Of a stretch of 64,000 bases of DNA, positions 32,820 through 43,099 are shown piece after piece. Below the pieces are notes generated by a model that worked only from the letters and a program-made list of their open reading frames with translations, was not told the origin of the DNA and searched no databases. The translations under genes and the position numbers were made by a program. The DNA comes from an uncultured Oscillospiraceae bacterium (GTDB taxonomy: Bacteria > Bacillota > Clostridia > Oscillospirales > Ruminococcaceae), in the NCBI GenBank assembly GCA_934446355.1, contig CAKSEC010000012.1, positions 1 through 64,000 on the forward strand. The letters run 5' to 3'. Within the stretch, counting starts at the first letter, position 1; every line of letters starts with the position of its first letter.

Positions 32820-34118
32820 ATGTATCGAATTGCTATTGAAAGGTTATTGAAATGGAAGCAGAGCAAACGCCGTAAGCCTTTGATCATTGAGGGTGCGCGT
32901 CAGGTCGGAAAGACATGGCTGATGAAAGAGTTTGGCAAGCAGGCATATGCGAACACTGTTTATATCAATTTCGACTCCAACTTCGCAATGGCAGAATTAT
33001 TTTCTTCTGACTTGAACACAGATTGCTTGATCATGGGTTTGGAACTGTATGCGGGACACAAAATCGACCCAGACAATTCCCTGCTGATTTTTGACGAGGT
33101 GCAGGAAGTTCCGAGAGCATTAGCGTCTTTGAAATACTTCTGCGAAAATGCGCCGCAGTATCACATTGTGTGTGCTGGTTCCTTGCTTGGTATCGCCTTA
33201 CATCAAGGCACATCATTCCCTGTCGGAAAGGTGGATTTTATGAAGCTTTATCCCCTTTCTTTCAAGGAATTTCTGATGGCGGACGGCAAAGCACGATACG
33301 CCGAATTGCTTGAGAAACAAGACTTCCAAATGATCACAAGCTTTAAGCAAACATATATTGACGCATTAAAGCATTATTACTTTGTCGGCGGTATGCCTGA
33401 AGCCGTGCAGTGCTTCGAAGAAAGCAAGGATTTCAATGAGGTTCGGAACATTCAAAAGCGGATACTTGAAGCCTACGAGCAGGACTTCTCCAAGCACGCT
33501 CCTAATGAAATAGTTCCGAGATTGCGTATGCTGTGGAACAGTATACCATCTCAGCTGGCGAAAGAAAACAAGAAATTTATATACGGTCTTGTCCGAGAAG
33601 GCGCACGTGCGAAAGACTATGAAACCGCAATTATGTGGCTCACCGACTGCGGACTTGTTCATAAGATCAGCCGTGTAAATGCCGCAGGTATCCCCCTGCG
33701 GGCGTATGAGGACTTGAAAGCATTCAAGCTGTTTATGCTCGACGTCGGACTTCTGGGCTGTATGGTTGGACTTCGTCAGCGCACGTTACTGGACGGAAAC
33801 GACCTTTTCACTGAGTTCAAGGGGGCTCTTACGGAACAATATGTCTGCCAGCAGCTGAAAACCATCGAGGATCTTGACGTTTATTACTACACCAACGACA
33901 GAGGTTCCTGCGAAATTGATTTCGTTGTTGATACAGGCGAAGCGATCGTTCCTGTAGAGGTAAAAGCGGAAACAAATCTCAAAGCCAAGAGCCTGAAAAC
34001 CTATAAGGTGAAATTCTCACCCGAGGTTTCTGTCCGCATATCTATGGCGGACTACAAAAGAGAAGAATGGCTTGTGAATCTGCCGCTGTATGCGATAGAC
34101 CAGATAATCAGAATATAA
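32820..34118 (+). CDS. AAA ATPase with DUF4143 domain (second)
   Basis: A 432-aa ATPase of the AAA_14/DUF4143 family, only distantly similar to the one at 20087-21403. Walker A is GARQVGKTW, Walker B is SLLIFDEVQEV, and the sensor region is HIVCAGSLLGIAL. The DUF4143 half ends with ALTEQYVCQQL, CEIDFVVD and VPVEVKAE, a PD-(D/E)XK-like D...E-x-K arrangement. The start at 32820 (MYRIAIERLLKWK) is fixed by GGAGG 7 nt upstream. It stands alone between two GLUG genes. Its function is unknown; such proteins often sit in variable genome regions. Confidence 0.88.
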   Translation: MYRIAIERLLKWKQSKRRKPLIIEGARQVGKTWLMKEFGKQAYANTVYINFDSNFAMAELFSSDLNTDCLIMGLELYAGHKIDPDNSLLIFDEVQEVPRALASLKYFCENAPQYHIVCAGSLLGIALHQGTSFPVGKVDFMKLYPLSFKEFLMADGKARYAELLEKQDFQMITSFKQTYIDALKHYYFVGGMPEAVQCFEESKDFNEVRNIQKRILEAYEQDFSKHAPNEIVPRLRMLWNSIPSQLAKENKKFIYGLVREGARAKDYETAIMWLTDCGLVHKISRVNAAGIPLRAYEDLKAFKLFMLDVGLLGCMVGLRQRTLLDGNDLFTEFKGALTEQYVCQQLKTIEDLDVYYYTNDRGSCEIDFVVDTGEAIVPVEVKAETNLKAKSLKTYKVKFSPEVSVRISMADYKREEWLVNLPLYAIDQIIRI

Positions 34119-34130
34119 CGCTGTCAGGTG

Positions 34131-34211
34131 TTACCCCATAAACTCTATCATCTCTTTAGCCAGCAGTTCAGGGTGATTGATGATATCGCCGTGTCCGAAG
34201 CCGGCTTGCGA
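34131..34211 (-). pseudogene. C-terminal remnant of an alpha/beta hydrolase
   Basis: On the minus strand, a short open stretch ending in TAA (34131-34133) reads AGFGHGDIINHPELLAKEMI then EFMG. It resembles the last strand-helix of alpha/beta hydrolases, where the His of GHGD is catalytic. Nothing upstream continues the frame as a gene, so this would be a fragment left after rearrangement. The identification rests on about 25 residues. Confidence 0.35.
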
Positions 34212-34301
34212 AGTACGTTTTTTTCACATATTTTTCACCTCTCGCCTGCCCCAAAGCGCCGCTCGAAAAAGTACAATTCCGCCCTATCTCTCATGAAGAT
34301 A

Positions 34302-34330
34302 TTGACAAATTACCGGCAAACTATTATAAT
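34302..34330 (+). promoter_or_regulatory. Promoter of GLUG/dockerin gene 2
   Basis: TTGACA (34302-34307), 17 bp, TATAAT (34325-34330). The surrounding sequence (CATGAAGATATTGACAAA before, AATGAAAAATTATGGCTT after) is shared with gene 3 at 45288-45350. Confidence 0.85.
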
Positions 34331-34356
34331 GAATATAATGAAAAATTATGGCTTAT

Positions 34357-34376
34357 AGGCTCTGCTCAGCAAGCCT
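34357..34376 (+). promoter_or_regulatory. Leader hairpin of GLUG/dockerin gene 2
   Basis: AGGCT-(C bulge)-TGC, loop TCA, GCA-AGCCT. It ends 6 nt before AGGAGG and corresponds to the hairpins at 27553 and 45351, with compensating base changes. Confidence 0.65.
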
Positions 34377-34393
34377 GACATCAGGAGGTAAAC

Positions 34394-37300
34394 ATGACAA
34401 AAACGAGGAATCGGCTGATTTCGGTAGGGATCGCACTGCTTTTGCTTATTGCAGTGGCGGTGTTCATTATTCCGCAGGAAACAGCTAATGCAGCTTGGGA
34501 CGGAAATGCCGCAGACGGACTAACCGGCGGCGGTACGCAAGCTGATCCGTATTTGATAAACAATGCCAGCGACCTTGCCTGTCTGGCAAACTCGGTGAAC
34601 GACGGCACCGCTTCATATGACGGCGAGTACATCAAGATAAGCGACGGTGCCGACATCGACCTCGGCGGTCACGACTGGACGCCGATAGGTACCGAAAGCA
34701 ACCCGTTCAAGGGTACTTTTGACGGAAATAAGCAAACTATAACCAACCTGACGTTAAACGGCGACGACTGCGGTTTGTTCGGATACAACAGCGGCACTCT
34801 CAAGGACATCTGCCTTGAGAAAATCAGCGTAACCGCAAGAGAAAATGCAGGCGGCGTATGCGTTTTCAACAACGGAACGATAGATGGCTGCGGCATTTTG
34901 AGCGGAACTATCAATGGATCTAATCCAAACGGCGGCAGCTTCGGCGGTATTTCCAAAAAGAATACAGGAACGATAAGCCGGTGCTTTAATCATGCTGACG
35001 TAACAGGAGCATACTGTTCAGGTATTGTTTTCAAAAATTCTAGTATTGTAAAAGACTGCTATAACGCCGGCACAATTGAGGGTGCCTCCTATGCAACCGG
35101 AATAAGCTATGAAAACACTAACACAATTTCAACCTGTCTTAACCTCGGCAAGATAATCGCAGAAGATAGAACATATGTAGATGGAACCATTGAGATAAGA
35201 GGACAAAGCATCTGCAGCTGGAACAATTTCAGTGCTGTTATAGAAAACTGCTACAACGACATCAGTGTGTGCCAGAAAGAACTTGTCAGCGGTTTTTCAA
35301 ATAAAGTAACGGCTGTTGCTGACAAGACCACTGAGGAGCTTTGCGGCTCTGCGCTTCCTGAGGGCTTTGACCCAGATGTCTGGTCTATAGGTTCTGCTGA
35401 CAGTGATGTGACCACCACAGATAACATATTCGGCACGAAAGGCTACAAATATCCATACCTTACCAACGTGGGAACCCCGGCAGAAAGAACGGCTGATTTC
35501 TACAACTTCGGCTATAACTCCTACAACTGGGCTGAATTCAAGTATATTGAATCTGCGAACGATTTTATCGCACTCACCAAAGATGATTCTAAGTGGAGCG
35601 GAAATTACGTTCTAAAGAACGACATTGTTTTCGAGGACGGTACAGCTATTACCCCGATAGGAAATAAAACCACTGGCTTTACAGGCAAATTCAGCGGTAA
35701 CGGGTTTACTATCAGCAATTTCACGATAGACAAGACGAACGACGATAATGTCGGTTTGTTTGGCTTCAACAATGGTACAATTATGAACCTTGCTGCAAAC
35801 GGCACGGTCAGAGGAGGATCTTCTGTCGGCGGTATCTGCGGAAAAAATAGCAACGGAGGTACGATCTACAACTGTTCCTTTGGCGGAAAGGTCAGCGGAC
35901 AGGCAGGCGGATCTTGCGTCGGCGGAATCTGCGGAGAAAATGCTAACCCAATTATAAACTGCTTTAATTCTGCCGATGTAAGCGGAGAGGAAATGGTCGG
36001 CGGAATATGCGGATTTTCTTACTTAGATCTTTCTTATTGTGTCAACGTTGGCGAGGTCACCGGAACCAGCAGTGTCGGCGGCGTCTGCGGATATCGAGTT
36101 AATGCAGGAATAACCGACTGCTTCTACGATACAGATGTTTGCAGCGCAGAAAACGCTGTTGGCAATGACGCAAGTATACTCGGCGGAAAAACCACCGCCG
36201 ACCTTTGCAGCGATATCCCGTCAAACTTTGATAACAAGGTATGGCAGGCGGGAAGCGAAAGTATAACTCCCGACGCTGATAAAGACAGATACGGCACGAG
36301 AATCCCCACATATATCAGCCTTATAGGCGTGGGTACGCCGAAGAATGCGGAGAGCAAGCCTGTCTACAACTTCAAGACAGACGGCGGGGACGACTGGCAG
36401 GACTACACGTCTATCAGCACAGCAGACGAATTTACTGATATCTGGAACGACAATTCAAAGTGGTCGGGAAATTATGTTCTCGGCAAAGATATAACCCTCG
36501 CTGAACCGCTGACTTCATCAACCCTCAGCGCAGCCACATTCACCGGCAGATTCAGCGGCAATGGCCATGTTATAACTTTGGCAGACAGCAGCTATGGACT
36601 TATTAGCACAAACAGGGGTACTATCATTAACCTTGCGGTCAGGGGCAATATTGACAGCGATAAAGACATTGGCGGTATCTGTGAAGATAATTACGGCTCT
36701 ATATACGGCTGCTCCTTTGAGGGAAAGGTCCATACTACCGTAGCCAAAGCCGCCGGCATTTGCTGCGAAAATCAGGGAACAATAAGCAACTGCTTTGCTT
36801 TAGCTGATATTAAGGCGGATATCTATGCCTATGGTATCTGCGCAACAAATTTTAGTAGTGACCCCGTGAAATCCTGCTATTTTGTCGGAAATATGGACGC
36901 AAACGGCAACTTTACTGGAGTGGGAGAAGCACCTTCTTCTGATTGCTTTTATAATACGGATTTTAACACTTCCACAGACGAAATAGCAAATGGTCTTTCA
37001 ACCATACAAATGACCTCCTATAATGCTCGTACCACAATGAACTTAGACCCCAACATCTGGGAGAAGCTGCCCAACGATACTGCAAATGGCATAGCATATT
37101 ATCCCTCACTCAAGGGAAGCAGCTATCAGCCGTCAGTTATGTTCACCAAAAAGCTTGAGCTTGAACAGACCAGCGAGGGTACGCCTGCTATCGGCAGCAA
37201 AATTGAGTTCAAAACAAAGGCTCTGGTGACTTTCAAAAACGACTTTGGCGGCGACGATGTTATTGCTGAGGATACTGGAAGTTCGTTCAAAGTAAAGGTC

Positions 37301-39322
37301 GGCAATAAAACCTATATCATTGTCGACAACAAGATTGAGTACACGGCAGACACTGCAGACGACGTAACATTCACGATCATTAATGGCGGCTCTGATTATT
37401 TCCCTGCAGATTACTCTGAGGACGTTGTTATAAAATTTGAGAAGAAAGGTCTTACGGCAGGCGACTTTATATTCACACCTGCTAATGACCTGACATTCGA
37501 CAACGCTGCAAAGGCTGCGACGGTGACAACTGCATTAAAGGGCGTTGGCAAAATCACAGTCAAGTATTACGATGAGAGCGGCAAGGAAGCTGAGCCTATC
37601 AACGCTGGCACATACACGGTCAAGATAGATGTTGCTGATGGCGACAACTATAGTGCAGCAACCGACCTCACTTCTGATAAGTGGACATTCACGATAGCAA
37701 AGGCTGCCGCTGTGACGATCACCGATTATACCGAAGTTTCATACAGCTGGGTAACCGACAGCGATGAAACAGTGACTGTTGTTGGACTTCCTGCAAATAT
37801 GGGCGAGGTAACGGTAGAGGAACAGCGTATCGACAGCGCAAATGTTGTTCTAGCAACGCTCGACAACGACAAATGCTATGCTGACGGTAAGTACACTTTC
37901 CACCTCGGTCCGAACACTGCTGAAAATGTTGGTCAGGCGGGCATAATCGAGGTTCGGCTTTCAACTCAGAACTATGAGAGAGTAACGTTCCTTGTTATCG
38001 TTACGCTCAACAGCAAGGAAAATCAGGAAGCGCCTGACGAAACTGCATTTGATGTAGTATTCACCAACGACGGCGATAACCTCATAGCTACAATCGACAC
38101 CAAGCTCAAGGGCGTTGAATACAGCTTTGACGGCACAACATGGAGCACTTCCAACACTAAGACCGTTGGTCACGATGTGAGCGTTACCGCTTATATCCGC
38201 TATGCAGAAACAGACGGCAAGAACGCAAGTCCGGTTGTTTCCAAGACAGCAAATTCCGGTCACGGCACGCTGATCCACCACGCGGCTGTTGAAGCTACCT
38301 GCCAGCATGACGGCAATATTGAGTACTGGGAGTGCAAGGTTTGCGCCAAGTACTACAGCGACGAAGCTGCAGCAACTGAAATCACACTGGCAGACACAGT
38401 TCTGGCAAAGACCGACCACAAGTGGTCAGTAAAGTTTGAGTCCAACAAGGACGGTCACTGGCATAAGTGCGAATTCTGCGACGCTGTGACCGAAATCAAG
38501 AGCCACATTTCAAGCGGCGCAGCGACCACCAAGTCTGCAGAGTACTGCACAGAGTGCGGCTACGAGATATCCCCGAAGAAGAACGGCGGCAGCAGCGGTG
38601 GTCACTACAGCGGCGGAAGCGGCAACAGAGATACAACGAATACCGACACAAATCCTGCAATCAACGGCACTCAGAAGTCTTGGGCAGATATCGCCTCAGA
38701 TCTTACAAAGCAGACCGGCGGTACTGCAACTATCTCGCTGAACGGCGAAACTACAGTTCCTGCTGACGTGATCAAGGCAATTGTGGACAACAAGATAACT
38801 GTCGAGATAATCTCCGACAGCACCAAGAGCTGGATCATTGATGGCTCTGAAATAACGACCGTTTCCTCGCTCGACCTTTCAATTCTGCCCGGCTCGGTGG
38901 ATACCGGCGCACTTCGTGGAGTAAACGGCGTTAAGCTTGATCTTAGCGTGGCAAACGTTCCCGCAGACCTCAAGGTAGCGTTCAAGAATCAGTATGCGGG
39001 TGAATTTGCGAATATCTACAAGCTGACTGACGGCAAGCTGGTGTTCCAGAACTGCGTAAAGCTTGCATCAGACGGAACTGCAATTCTCCCCGACATGACA
39101 GCGGGCGAATATGCGGTAATGCTCTGCAAATACAGCGACAGACCCGGCGATATAAACAACGACGGCGCGCTCGACCTTAGCGACGCACTCTCGCTGCTCC
39201 GCTATACAGTAGGGCTTGAAACTGGCGAGAACATCATGATGGGCGACTTCAACGGCGACGGCAGAGTTGATCTGGCTGACGCTCTGGCAGTGCTCAGATG
39301 GTCGGTCGGGCTGACGGACTGA
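34394..39322 (+). CDS. Secreted GLUG-repeat protein with C-terminal dockerin, copy 2
   Basis: A 1642-aa secreted protein with the same plan as copy 1: signal peptide, three GLUG blocks, MBG-like domain (LTAGDFIFTP, GTYTVKIDV), Cys-pair region (WECKVCAKYY, HKCEFCDAV, YCTECGY), pre-dockerin domain and type I dockerin (GDINNDGALDLSDALSLLRY and GDFNGDGRVDLADALAVLRW). The GLUG blocks differ strongly from copy 1. The segment from TEVSYSWVTDSDETV through the interdomain region is almost identical to copy 1, while the Cys-pair region with TDHKWSVKFESNKDG matches copy 3. This is a mosaic pattern. The start follows AGGAGG. The terminator at 39343-39375 is shared with the convergent kinase gene. Confidence 0.9.
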   Translation: MTKTRNRLISVGIALLLLIAVAVFIIPQETANAAWDGNAADGLTGGGTQADPYLINNASDLACLANSVNDGTASYDGEYIKISDGADIDLGGHDWTPIGTESNPFKGTFDGNKQTITNLTLNGDDCGLFGYNSGTLKDICLEKISVTARENAGGVCVFNNGTIDGCGILSGTINGSNPNGGSFGGISKKNTGTISRCFNHADVTGAYCSGIVFKNSSIVKDCYNAGTIEGASYATGISYENTNTISTCLNLGKIIAEDRTYVDGTIEIRGQSICSWNNFSAVIENCYNDISVCQKELVSGFSNKVTAVADKTTEELCGSALPEGFDPDVWSIGSADSDVTTTDNIFGTKGYKYPYLTNVGTPAERTADFYNFGYNSYNWAEFKYIESANDFIALTKDDSKWSGNYVLKNDIVFEDGTAITPIGNKTTGFTGKFSGNGFTISNFTIDKTNDDNVGLFGFNNGTIMNLAANGTVRGGSSVGGICGKNSNGGTIYNCSFGGKVSGQAGGSCVGGICGENANPIINCFNSADVSGEEMVGGICGFSYLDLSYCVNVGEVTGTSSVGGVCGYRVNAGITDCFYDTDVCSAENAVGNDASILGGKTTADLCSDIPSNFDNKVWQAGSESITPDADKDRYGTRIPTYISLIGVGTPKNAESKPVYNFKTDGGDDWQDYTSISTADEFTDIWNDNSKWSGNYVLGKDITLAEPLTSSTLSAATFTGRFSGNGHVITLADSSYGLISTNRGTIINLAVRGNIDSDKDIGGICEDNYGSIYGCSFEGKVHTTVAKAAGICCENQGTISNCFALADIKADIYAYGICATNFSSDPVKSCYFVGNMDANGNFTGVGEAPSSDCFYNTDFNTSTDEIANGLSTIQMTSYNARTTMNLDPNIWEKLPNDTANGIAYYPSLKGSSYQPSVMFTKKLELEQTSEGTPAIGSKIEFKTKALVTFKNDFGGDDVIAEDTGSSFKVKVGNKTYIIVDNKIEYTADTADDVTFTIINGGSDYFPADYSEDVVIKFEKKGLTAGDFIFTPANDLTFDNAAKAATVTTALKGVGKITVKYYDESGKEAEPINAGTYTVKIDVADGDNYSAATDLTSDKWTFTIAKAAAVTITDYTEVSYSWVTDSDETVTVVGLPANMGEVTVEEQRIDSANVVLATLDNDKCYADGKYTFHLGPNTAENVGQAGIIEVRLSTQNYERVTFLVIVTLNSKENQEAPDETAFDVVFTNDGDNLIATIDTKLKGVEYSFDGTTWSTSNTKTVGHDVSVTAYIRYAETDGKNASPVVSKTANSGHGTLIHHAAVEATCQHDGNIEYWECKVCAKYYSDEAAATEITLADTVLAKTDHKWSVKFESNKDGHWHKCEFCDAVTEIKSHISSGAATTKSAEYCTECGYEISPKKNGGSSGGHYSGGSGNRDTTNTDTNPAINGTQKSWADIASDLTKQTGGTATISLNGETTVPADVIKAIVDNKITVEIISDSTKSWIIDGSEITTVSSLDLSILPGSVDTGALRGVNGVKLDLSVANVPADLKVAFKNQYAGEFANIYKLTDGKLVFQNCVKLASDGTAILPDMTAGEYAVMLCKYSDRPGDINNDGALDLSDALSLLRYTVGLETGENIMMGDFNGDGRVDLADALAVLRWSVGLTD

Positions 39323-39342
39323 GTTTAGAAGGCGAATAATAG

Positions 39343-39375
39343 AAAGATGGGCGCACATTCCGTGCGCCCATCTTT
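39343..39375. terminator. Bidirectional terminator between GLUG gene 2 and the hybrid kinase
   Basis: A perfect 14-bp stem (AAAGATGGGCGCAC, 39343-39356, with GTGCGCCCATCTTT, 39362-39375) and a 5-nt loop. It is the same family stem as at 32569, here serving both strands. Confidence 0.88.
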
Positions 39376-39380
39376 TGAAA

Positions 39381-42300
39381 TCAATTAATCCACTTGTTCA
39401 TTATGTCGTTCAGCTTGTTCATGTCGAGCGGTTTTGAGATGTGGTCGTTCATGCCTGCGTTTTTGGCTGCAATAACGTCCTCTGCGAAAGCGTTTGCAGT
39501 CATTGCAACGATAGGAAGCCCGCCGCAGCCCTTCAGCTTTCGTATCTCCTGCGCCGCTTCATAGCCGTTCATGACCGGCATTTGTATATCCATGAACACC
39601 ATGCCATAATATTCGCCGCCCTTTTGTGCGACTATGTCAACGGCTTCCTTTCCGTTCACGGCAGATTCCACCGCTGCGCCTGTCATGCCGATTATTTCTT
39701 CGGCTATCTCACGGTTGAGGTCGTTGTCCTCGACTATCAGCACCCGCCTGCCCTTATGAGAGGAAATCTTCAGCTTCCCTGCCTCACCGCTGACAGGATC
39801 CTGCTTTTTAGTTCCATGCCCCACCAGCTTTCTGAACAGTACGGTCAGCCTTGACCGGAACAGCGGCTTGGTTATAAATGCGTCTGCACCGGCTTCCAGC
39901 GCTTCCTTTTCCACCTCAGAACAATCGTATGCAGTGAACACGATTATCGGCACGTCCCTGCCTACTCTGCGGCGTATTTCCCGTGTGGTTTCAATGCCGT
40001 CCATATCAGGCATTTTCCAGTCGATTATTACTGCAAAATAGTCGTTTGCCGAATCATGGCGGGAAACTATGCGCTCGACCGCTTCGGCTCCGGAGGTGAC
40101 CCATTCGCCCTGCATTCCAAGTTCGCCGAGTATTGCCGCCGTGCCCTCGCAGCACGCCCTGTCGTCGTCCACGACAAGCACAGGCAGACTGCCGAACTCC
40201 TCCTCAGTGTCAATGTCATTATCCTGAACACGCAGCGCAACGGTGACCGTGAATCTCGTGCCCTTTCCGTATTCGCTGTCCACCTGTATCGTGCCGTTCA
40301 TCATCTCAACGATATTCTTCGTTATCGCCATGCCAAGACCCGTTCCCGGTATCTTTCCGGTGCGGTTCTCGTCGGCACGTGTGAACGGCTCGAAAATCAC
40401 CTTTCTGAACTCCTCGGTCATGCCGATACCGTTGTCCTCGACCACAAATTCATAGCACACCATATTGCTGCGGTTGAATTTCTCGGTTATCCCCAGCCGT
40501 ATAGTTCCCCCGTCCGGCGTGTACTTCACCGCATTCGACAGGATATTTGCCAGCACCTGCTGGATACGCATTCTGTCGCCGATTATGTCCTCGTGTCTTA
40601 CATCGGTGAGCGATACTGACAGATCGTGTCCGTGCTGCTCCACGCCGGGCTTCATGAGAGTCAGAAGATCGTCTATCAGTTCCGGCAGCGAGATCTCCTC
40701 CTGAACAAGGCTGATACCGCCCCGCTCGATCCGGCTCATGTCCAGAACCTCGTTTATCAGCGACAAAAGGTGACGGCTTGAATGCGTTATCTTTTCAAGG
40801 CAGTCCAGAACACGATTCTTGTTGTCTATATTTGCGCCGGCGATAGCGGTCATTCCGATAATGGCATTCATGGGCGTGCGTATGTCGTGGGACATATTCG
40901 ACATGAACAACGTTTTAGCCTGATTCGCACGGCTCGCCGCAAGGAATGCGTCCTTCAGTGCCGCACGAGCCTCACGCTCGTTGTTTTTCGCCTGTGTGAC
41001 GTCCTGAATGATAAGCAATACTCGTGTGAGCCTGCCGTCCTTAAATTCAAGCGGAATCGCCGACATATTCTTGAACAGCTTCTCGTCCCGTGAGCAGTAT
41101 TCAAAATTATATATGTCAGTTACAGAGCCAAGGTGACTGCGCAGGTTCTCGACCGCCATCATGCCGGTCATGCTGTTATCGTCCGTCAGCGTTTTGAACT
41201 TTGCGTCCATCTCCGCCATAAGTTCGTCATAGGTGCCCGTAGTTTTGAGAAGTTCTTTCCCATAGAGGTTGTGCAGGGTATAGCTGTTGTGCTCAAGGTC
41301 GCAGACTGCAAAGCGTTTAACGAGCCTGACCATTCCGCTCAGAAGTTCGTCCATGTCGTGCTTGTCCTTTGCCATCTTATGGAGGTCGTCCTCCGCCTGC
41401 TTTGCCTTGGTGATATCCCTCAGGAAGAATATAGCGTGCCTCGGCTCGCCGTTTTCGTCAATATCGCCCGGAAGCACCATATTGCGCACCCAGTATTCAG
41501 TCCCGCCATATTCCGCACGGCATTCCAGACTCATTTCGCTGTCCAGCTTGCGAAGTTCCGCCCGAATATAATCACGGTCAAGAAGCAGCCGAAGCGCTTC
41601 CCTGCTGTCCTCGTGCACGTGCCCGATGTATCTGCCCACAAGTTCGTCCCAGCTTGTGATATCCCTGAACTTTTCCTGAAGCCTTTCGTTTGCCTTGATG
41701 TTCTCAAAGGTATCCTCCTGAAGATCGACATAGTACTCGCAGATATTCGCCTTTGAGTATGCCCTGTGAAAGGCGGCGAACTTTGCGCTTTCGTCCTTTG
41801 CACGGTGCTCCTCGTCAGTGTTCACGAATATTCCGGTCATTCGGCTCGGCGTACCGTTTATGCGGCGGTTCACATCAGCGCATTCCTTGAACCAGTGATA
41901 TGTGCCGTCCTTGCATTTCGCCTGATATTCCACCTGATATTTCTTGCTGTTCGTGACGTCTGCCGCTGAGCTGTAAAACTCCGCAAGCACCCTGTCCCTG
42001 TCCTGCGGGTGTACCCTGTTTACCCAAGCGTCAAAGTTATCAGGAAAATCCTCCGGTCCGCTGAACCCCAGCATATTGCGGAATCTCTGGCTCCATGTCA
42101 CGCCGCTTATCTCTGAGTTCTCGTTAAAATCCACATACCACACGCCGGATTGTATCACGCCGTTCACAAGCGCCAGATTCTGTGCGTCCCACGACATACG
42201 AACGGACATTATCCAGATGGGTACGCCGTTTTTGTCCGTGGATTCCACCTTATACGTCCTGACATACACCGGCGTGCTGTCTTTCATCATCATGCGGAAA

Positions 42301-42647
42301 ATGCCTGCGCCCCTGCCAGCCCTGAAGTTGCCCAACTCGAAATAATGCAGATCCTGCGAATAGACCAGCCGCTTGAACGAACCGCCGACGGCTTCCATGA
42401 ACTCCTCACACTCATAACCGAGGTTTTTCATAAAAAAGTCGCTCATGAACAGTATGCTGAGGTCGTTGTCGTAATATCCGCCTACGCTGCCCACCGCATT
42501 GTTCATGGACAGCGCCTGCTTTATTTTCTCTCCGTTTTCCTCCAGAGAACCTGCGTCCCGCTTTTTCAGCAGTACCTTTTCCGTATATATGTCAGAAAAC
42601 AGCATATCTGAGCCGGTTCCATTCATGTTCCCATAACTCTGCGGCAT
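39381..42647 (-). CDS. Hybrid sensor histidine kinase with PAS domains and two receiver domains
   Basis: A 1088-aa protein without obvious membrane segments. The N-terminal 560 residues hold several PAS-like domains (VWYVDFNENSEISGVTWSQRF, YHWFKECADVNRRINGTPSRM, and others). HisKA has phosphoacceptor His587 (SNMSHDIRTPMNAIIGM). The HATPase domain shows N and G boxes (NILSNAVKYTPDGG, VEDNGIGM, GTGLGMAITKN). Two receiver domains follow with Asp876 (IIDWKMPDMDG) and Asp1020 (FMDIQMPVMNG). It is the last gene of an operon with an HPt protein and a GGDEF/HD-GYP response regulator. Together they look like a phosphorelay controlling cyclic-di-GMP. The signal is unknown and probably cytoplasmic. Confidence 0.92.
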   Translation of the reverse strand: MPQSYGNMNGTGSDMLFSDIYTEKVLLKKRDAGSLEENGEKIKQALSMNNAVGSVGGYYDNDLSILFMSDFFMKNLGYECEEFMEAVGGSFKRLVYSQDLHYFELGNFRAGRGAGIFRMMMKDSTPVYVRTYKVESTDKNGVPIWIMSVRMSWDAQNLALVNGVIQSGVWYVDFNENSEISGVTWSQRFRNMLGFSGPEDFPDNFDAWVNRVHPQDRDRVLAEFYSSAADVTNSKKYQVEYQAKCKDGTYHWFKECADVNRRINGTPSRMTGIFVNTDEEHRAKDESAKFAAFHRAYSKANICEYYVDLQEDTFENIKANERLQEKFRDITSWDELVGRYIGHVHEDSREALRLLLDRDYIRAELRKLDSEMSLECRAEYGGTEYWVRNMVLPGDIDENGEPRHAIFFLRDITKAKQAEDDLHKMAKDKHDMDELLSGMVRLVKRFAVCDLEHNSYTLHNLYGKELLKTTGTYDELMAEMDAKFKTLTDDNSMTGMMAVENLRSHLGSVTDIYNFEYCSRDEKLFKNMSAIPLEFKDGRLTRVLLIIQDVTQAKNNEREARAALKDAFLAASRANQAKTLFMSNMSHDIRTPMNAIIGMTAIAGANIDNKNRVLDCLEKITHSSRHLLSLINEVLDMSRIERGGISLVQEEISLPELIDDLLTLMKPGVEQHGHDLSVSLTDVRHEDIIGDRMRIQQVLANILSNAVKYTPDGGTIRLGITEKFNRSNMVCYEFVVEDNGIGMTEEFRKVIFEPFTRADENRTGKIPGTGLGMAITKNIVEMMNGTIQVDSEYGKGTRFTVTVALRVQDNDIDTEEEFGSLPVLVVDDDRACCEGTAAILGELGMQGEWVTSGAEAVERIVSRHDSANDYFAVIIDWKMPDMDGIETTREIRRRVGRDVPIIVFTAYDCSEVEKEALEAGADAFITKPLFRSRLTVLFRKLVGHGTKKQDPVSGEAGKLKISSHKGRRVLIVEDNDLNREIAEEIIGMTGAAVESAVNGKEAVDIVAQKGGEYYGMVFMDIQMPVMNGYEAAQEIRKLKGCGGLPIVAMTANAFAEDVIAAKNAGMNDHISKPLDMNKLNDIMNKWIN

Positions 42648-42695
42648 ATCTAACCCTCCGTTGAATGTCGTTGTGAGTACACAAATCTAATCTGC

Positions 42696-43052
42696 TTACT
42701 GACCGTCACTGAACAAAGCGAGTGCGCCGGCTGTCAGGGCGTAGTCCTCGTCCACACGTGCCAGAAGCACATCTGCGCCGTCTGCAGAGCCATTCCTTAG
42801 CTGTTCTGTCAGTTCTGAACTGCTCTCGTACAGTCTGTCAAAGCCGAGGTTCACGCATACGCCCTTTAGCGTGTGGGCGGCACGGAAAGCGTCCTGCACT
42901 CTGCCGGCTGTCAGGGCGTCTTTGAGTTCGCCCATGCTTGTGTCGTTCAGAAATTTCACTGCAACACGGGAAATTATGGCCTCTCCGCCCAGCCTGCTGA
43001 CCACGCTGTCGAAGTCAGAGCCCATCATATCATAGCATTCTCTAATAGTCAT
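42696..43052 (-). CDS. HPt phosphotransfer protein
   Basis: A 118-aa histidine phosphotransfer protein. The conserved His60 lies in FRAAHTLKGVCVNLG, and the helical bundle pattern fits an Hpt domain. It would relay phosphate from the hybrid kinase encoded downstream to a receiver, most plausibly that of the GGDEF-REC-HD-GYP protein encoded upstream. Gaps of 47-48 bp separate it from both neighbours. Confidence 0.9.
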   Translation of the reverse strand: MTIRECYDMMGSDFDSVVSRLGGEAIISRVAVKFLNDTSMGELKDALTAGRVQDAFRAAHTLKGVCVNLGFDRLYESSSELTEQLRNGSADGADVLLARVDEDYALTAGALALFSDGQ

Positions 43053-43099
43053 TTACCTGTATCCTTACTAATTGTTCTGCTGCGATGTCGTTCAAACTC

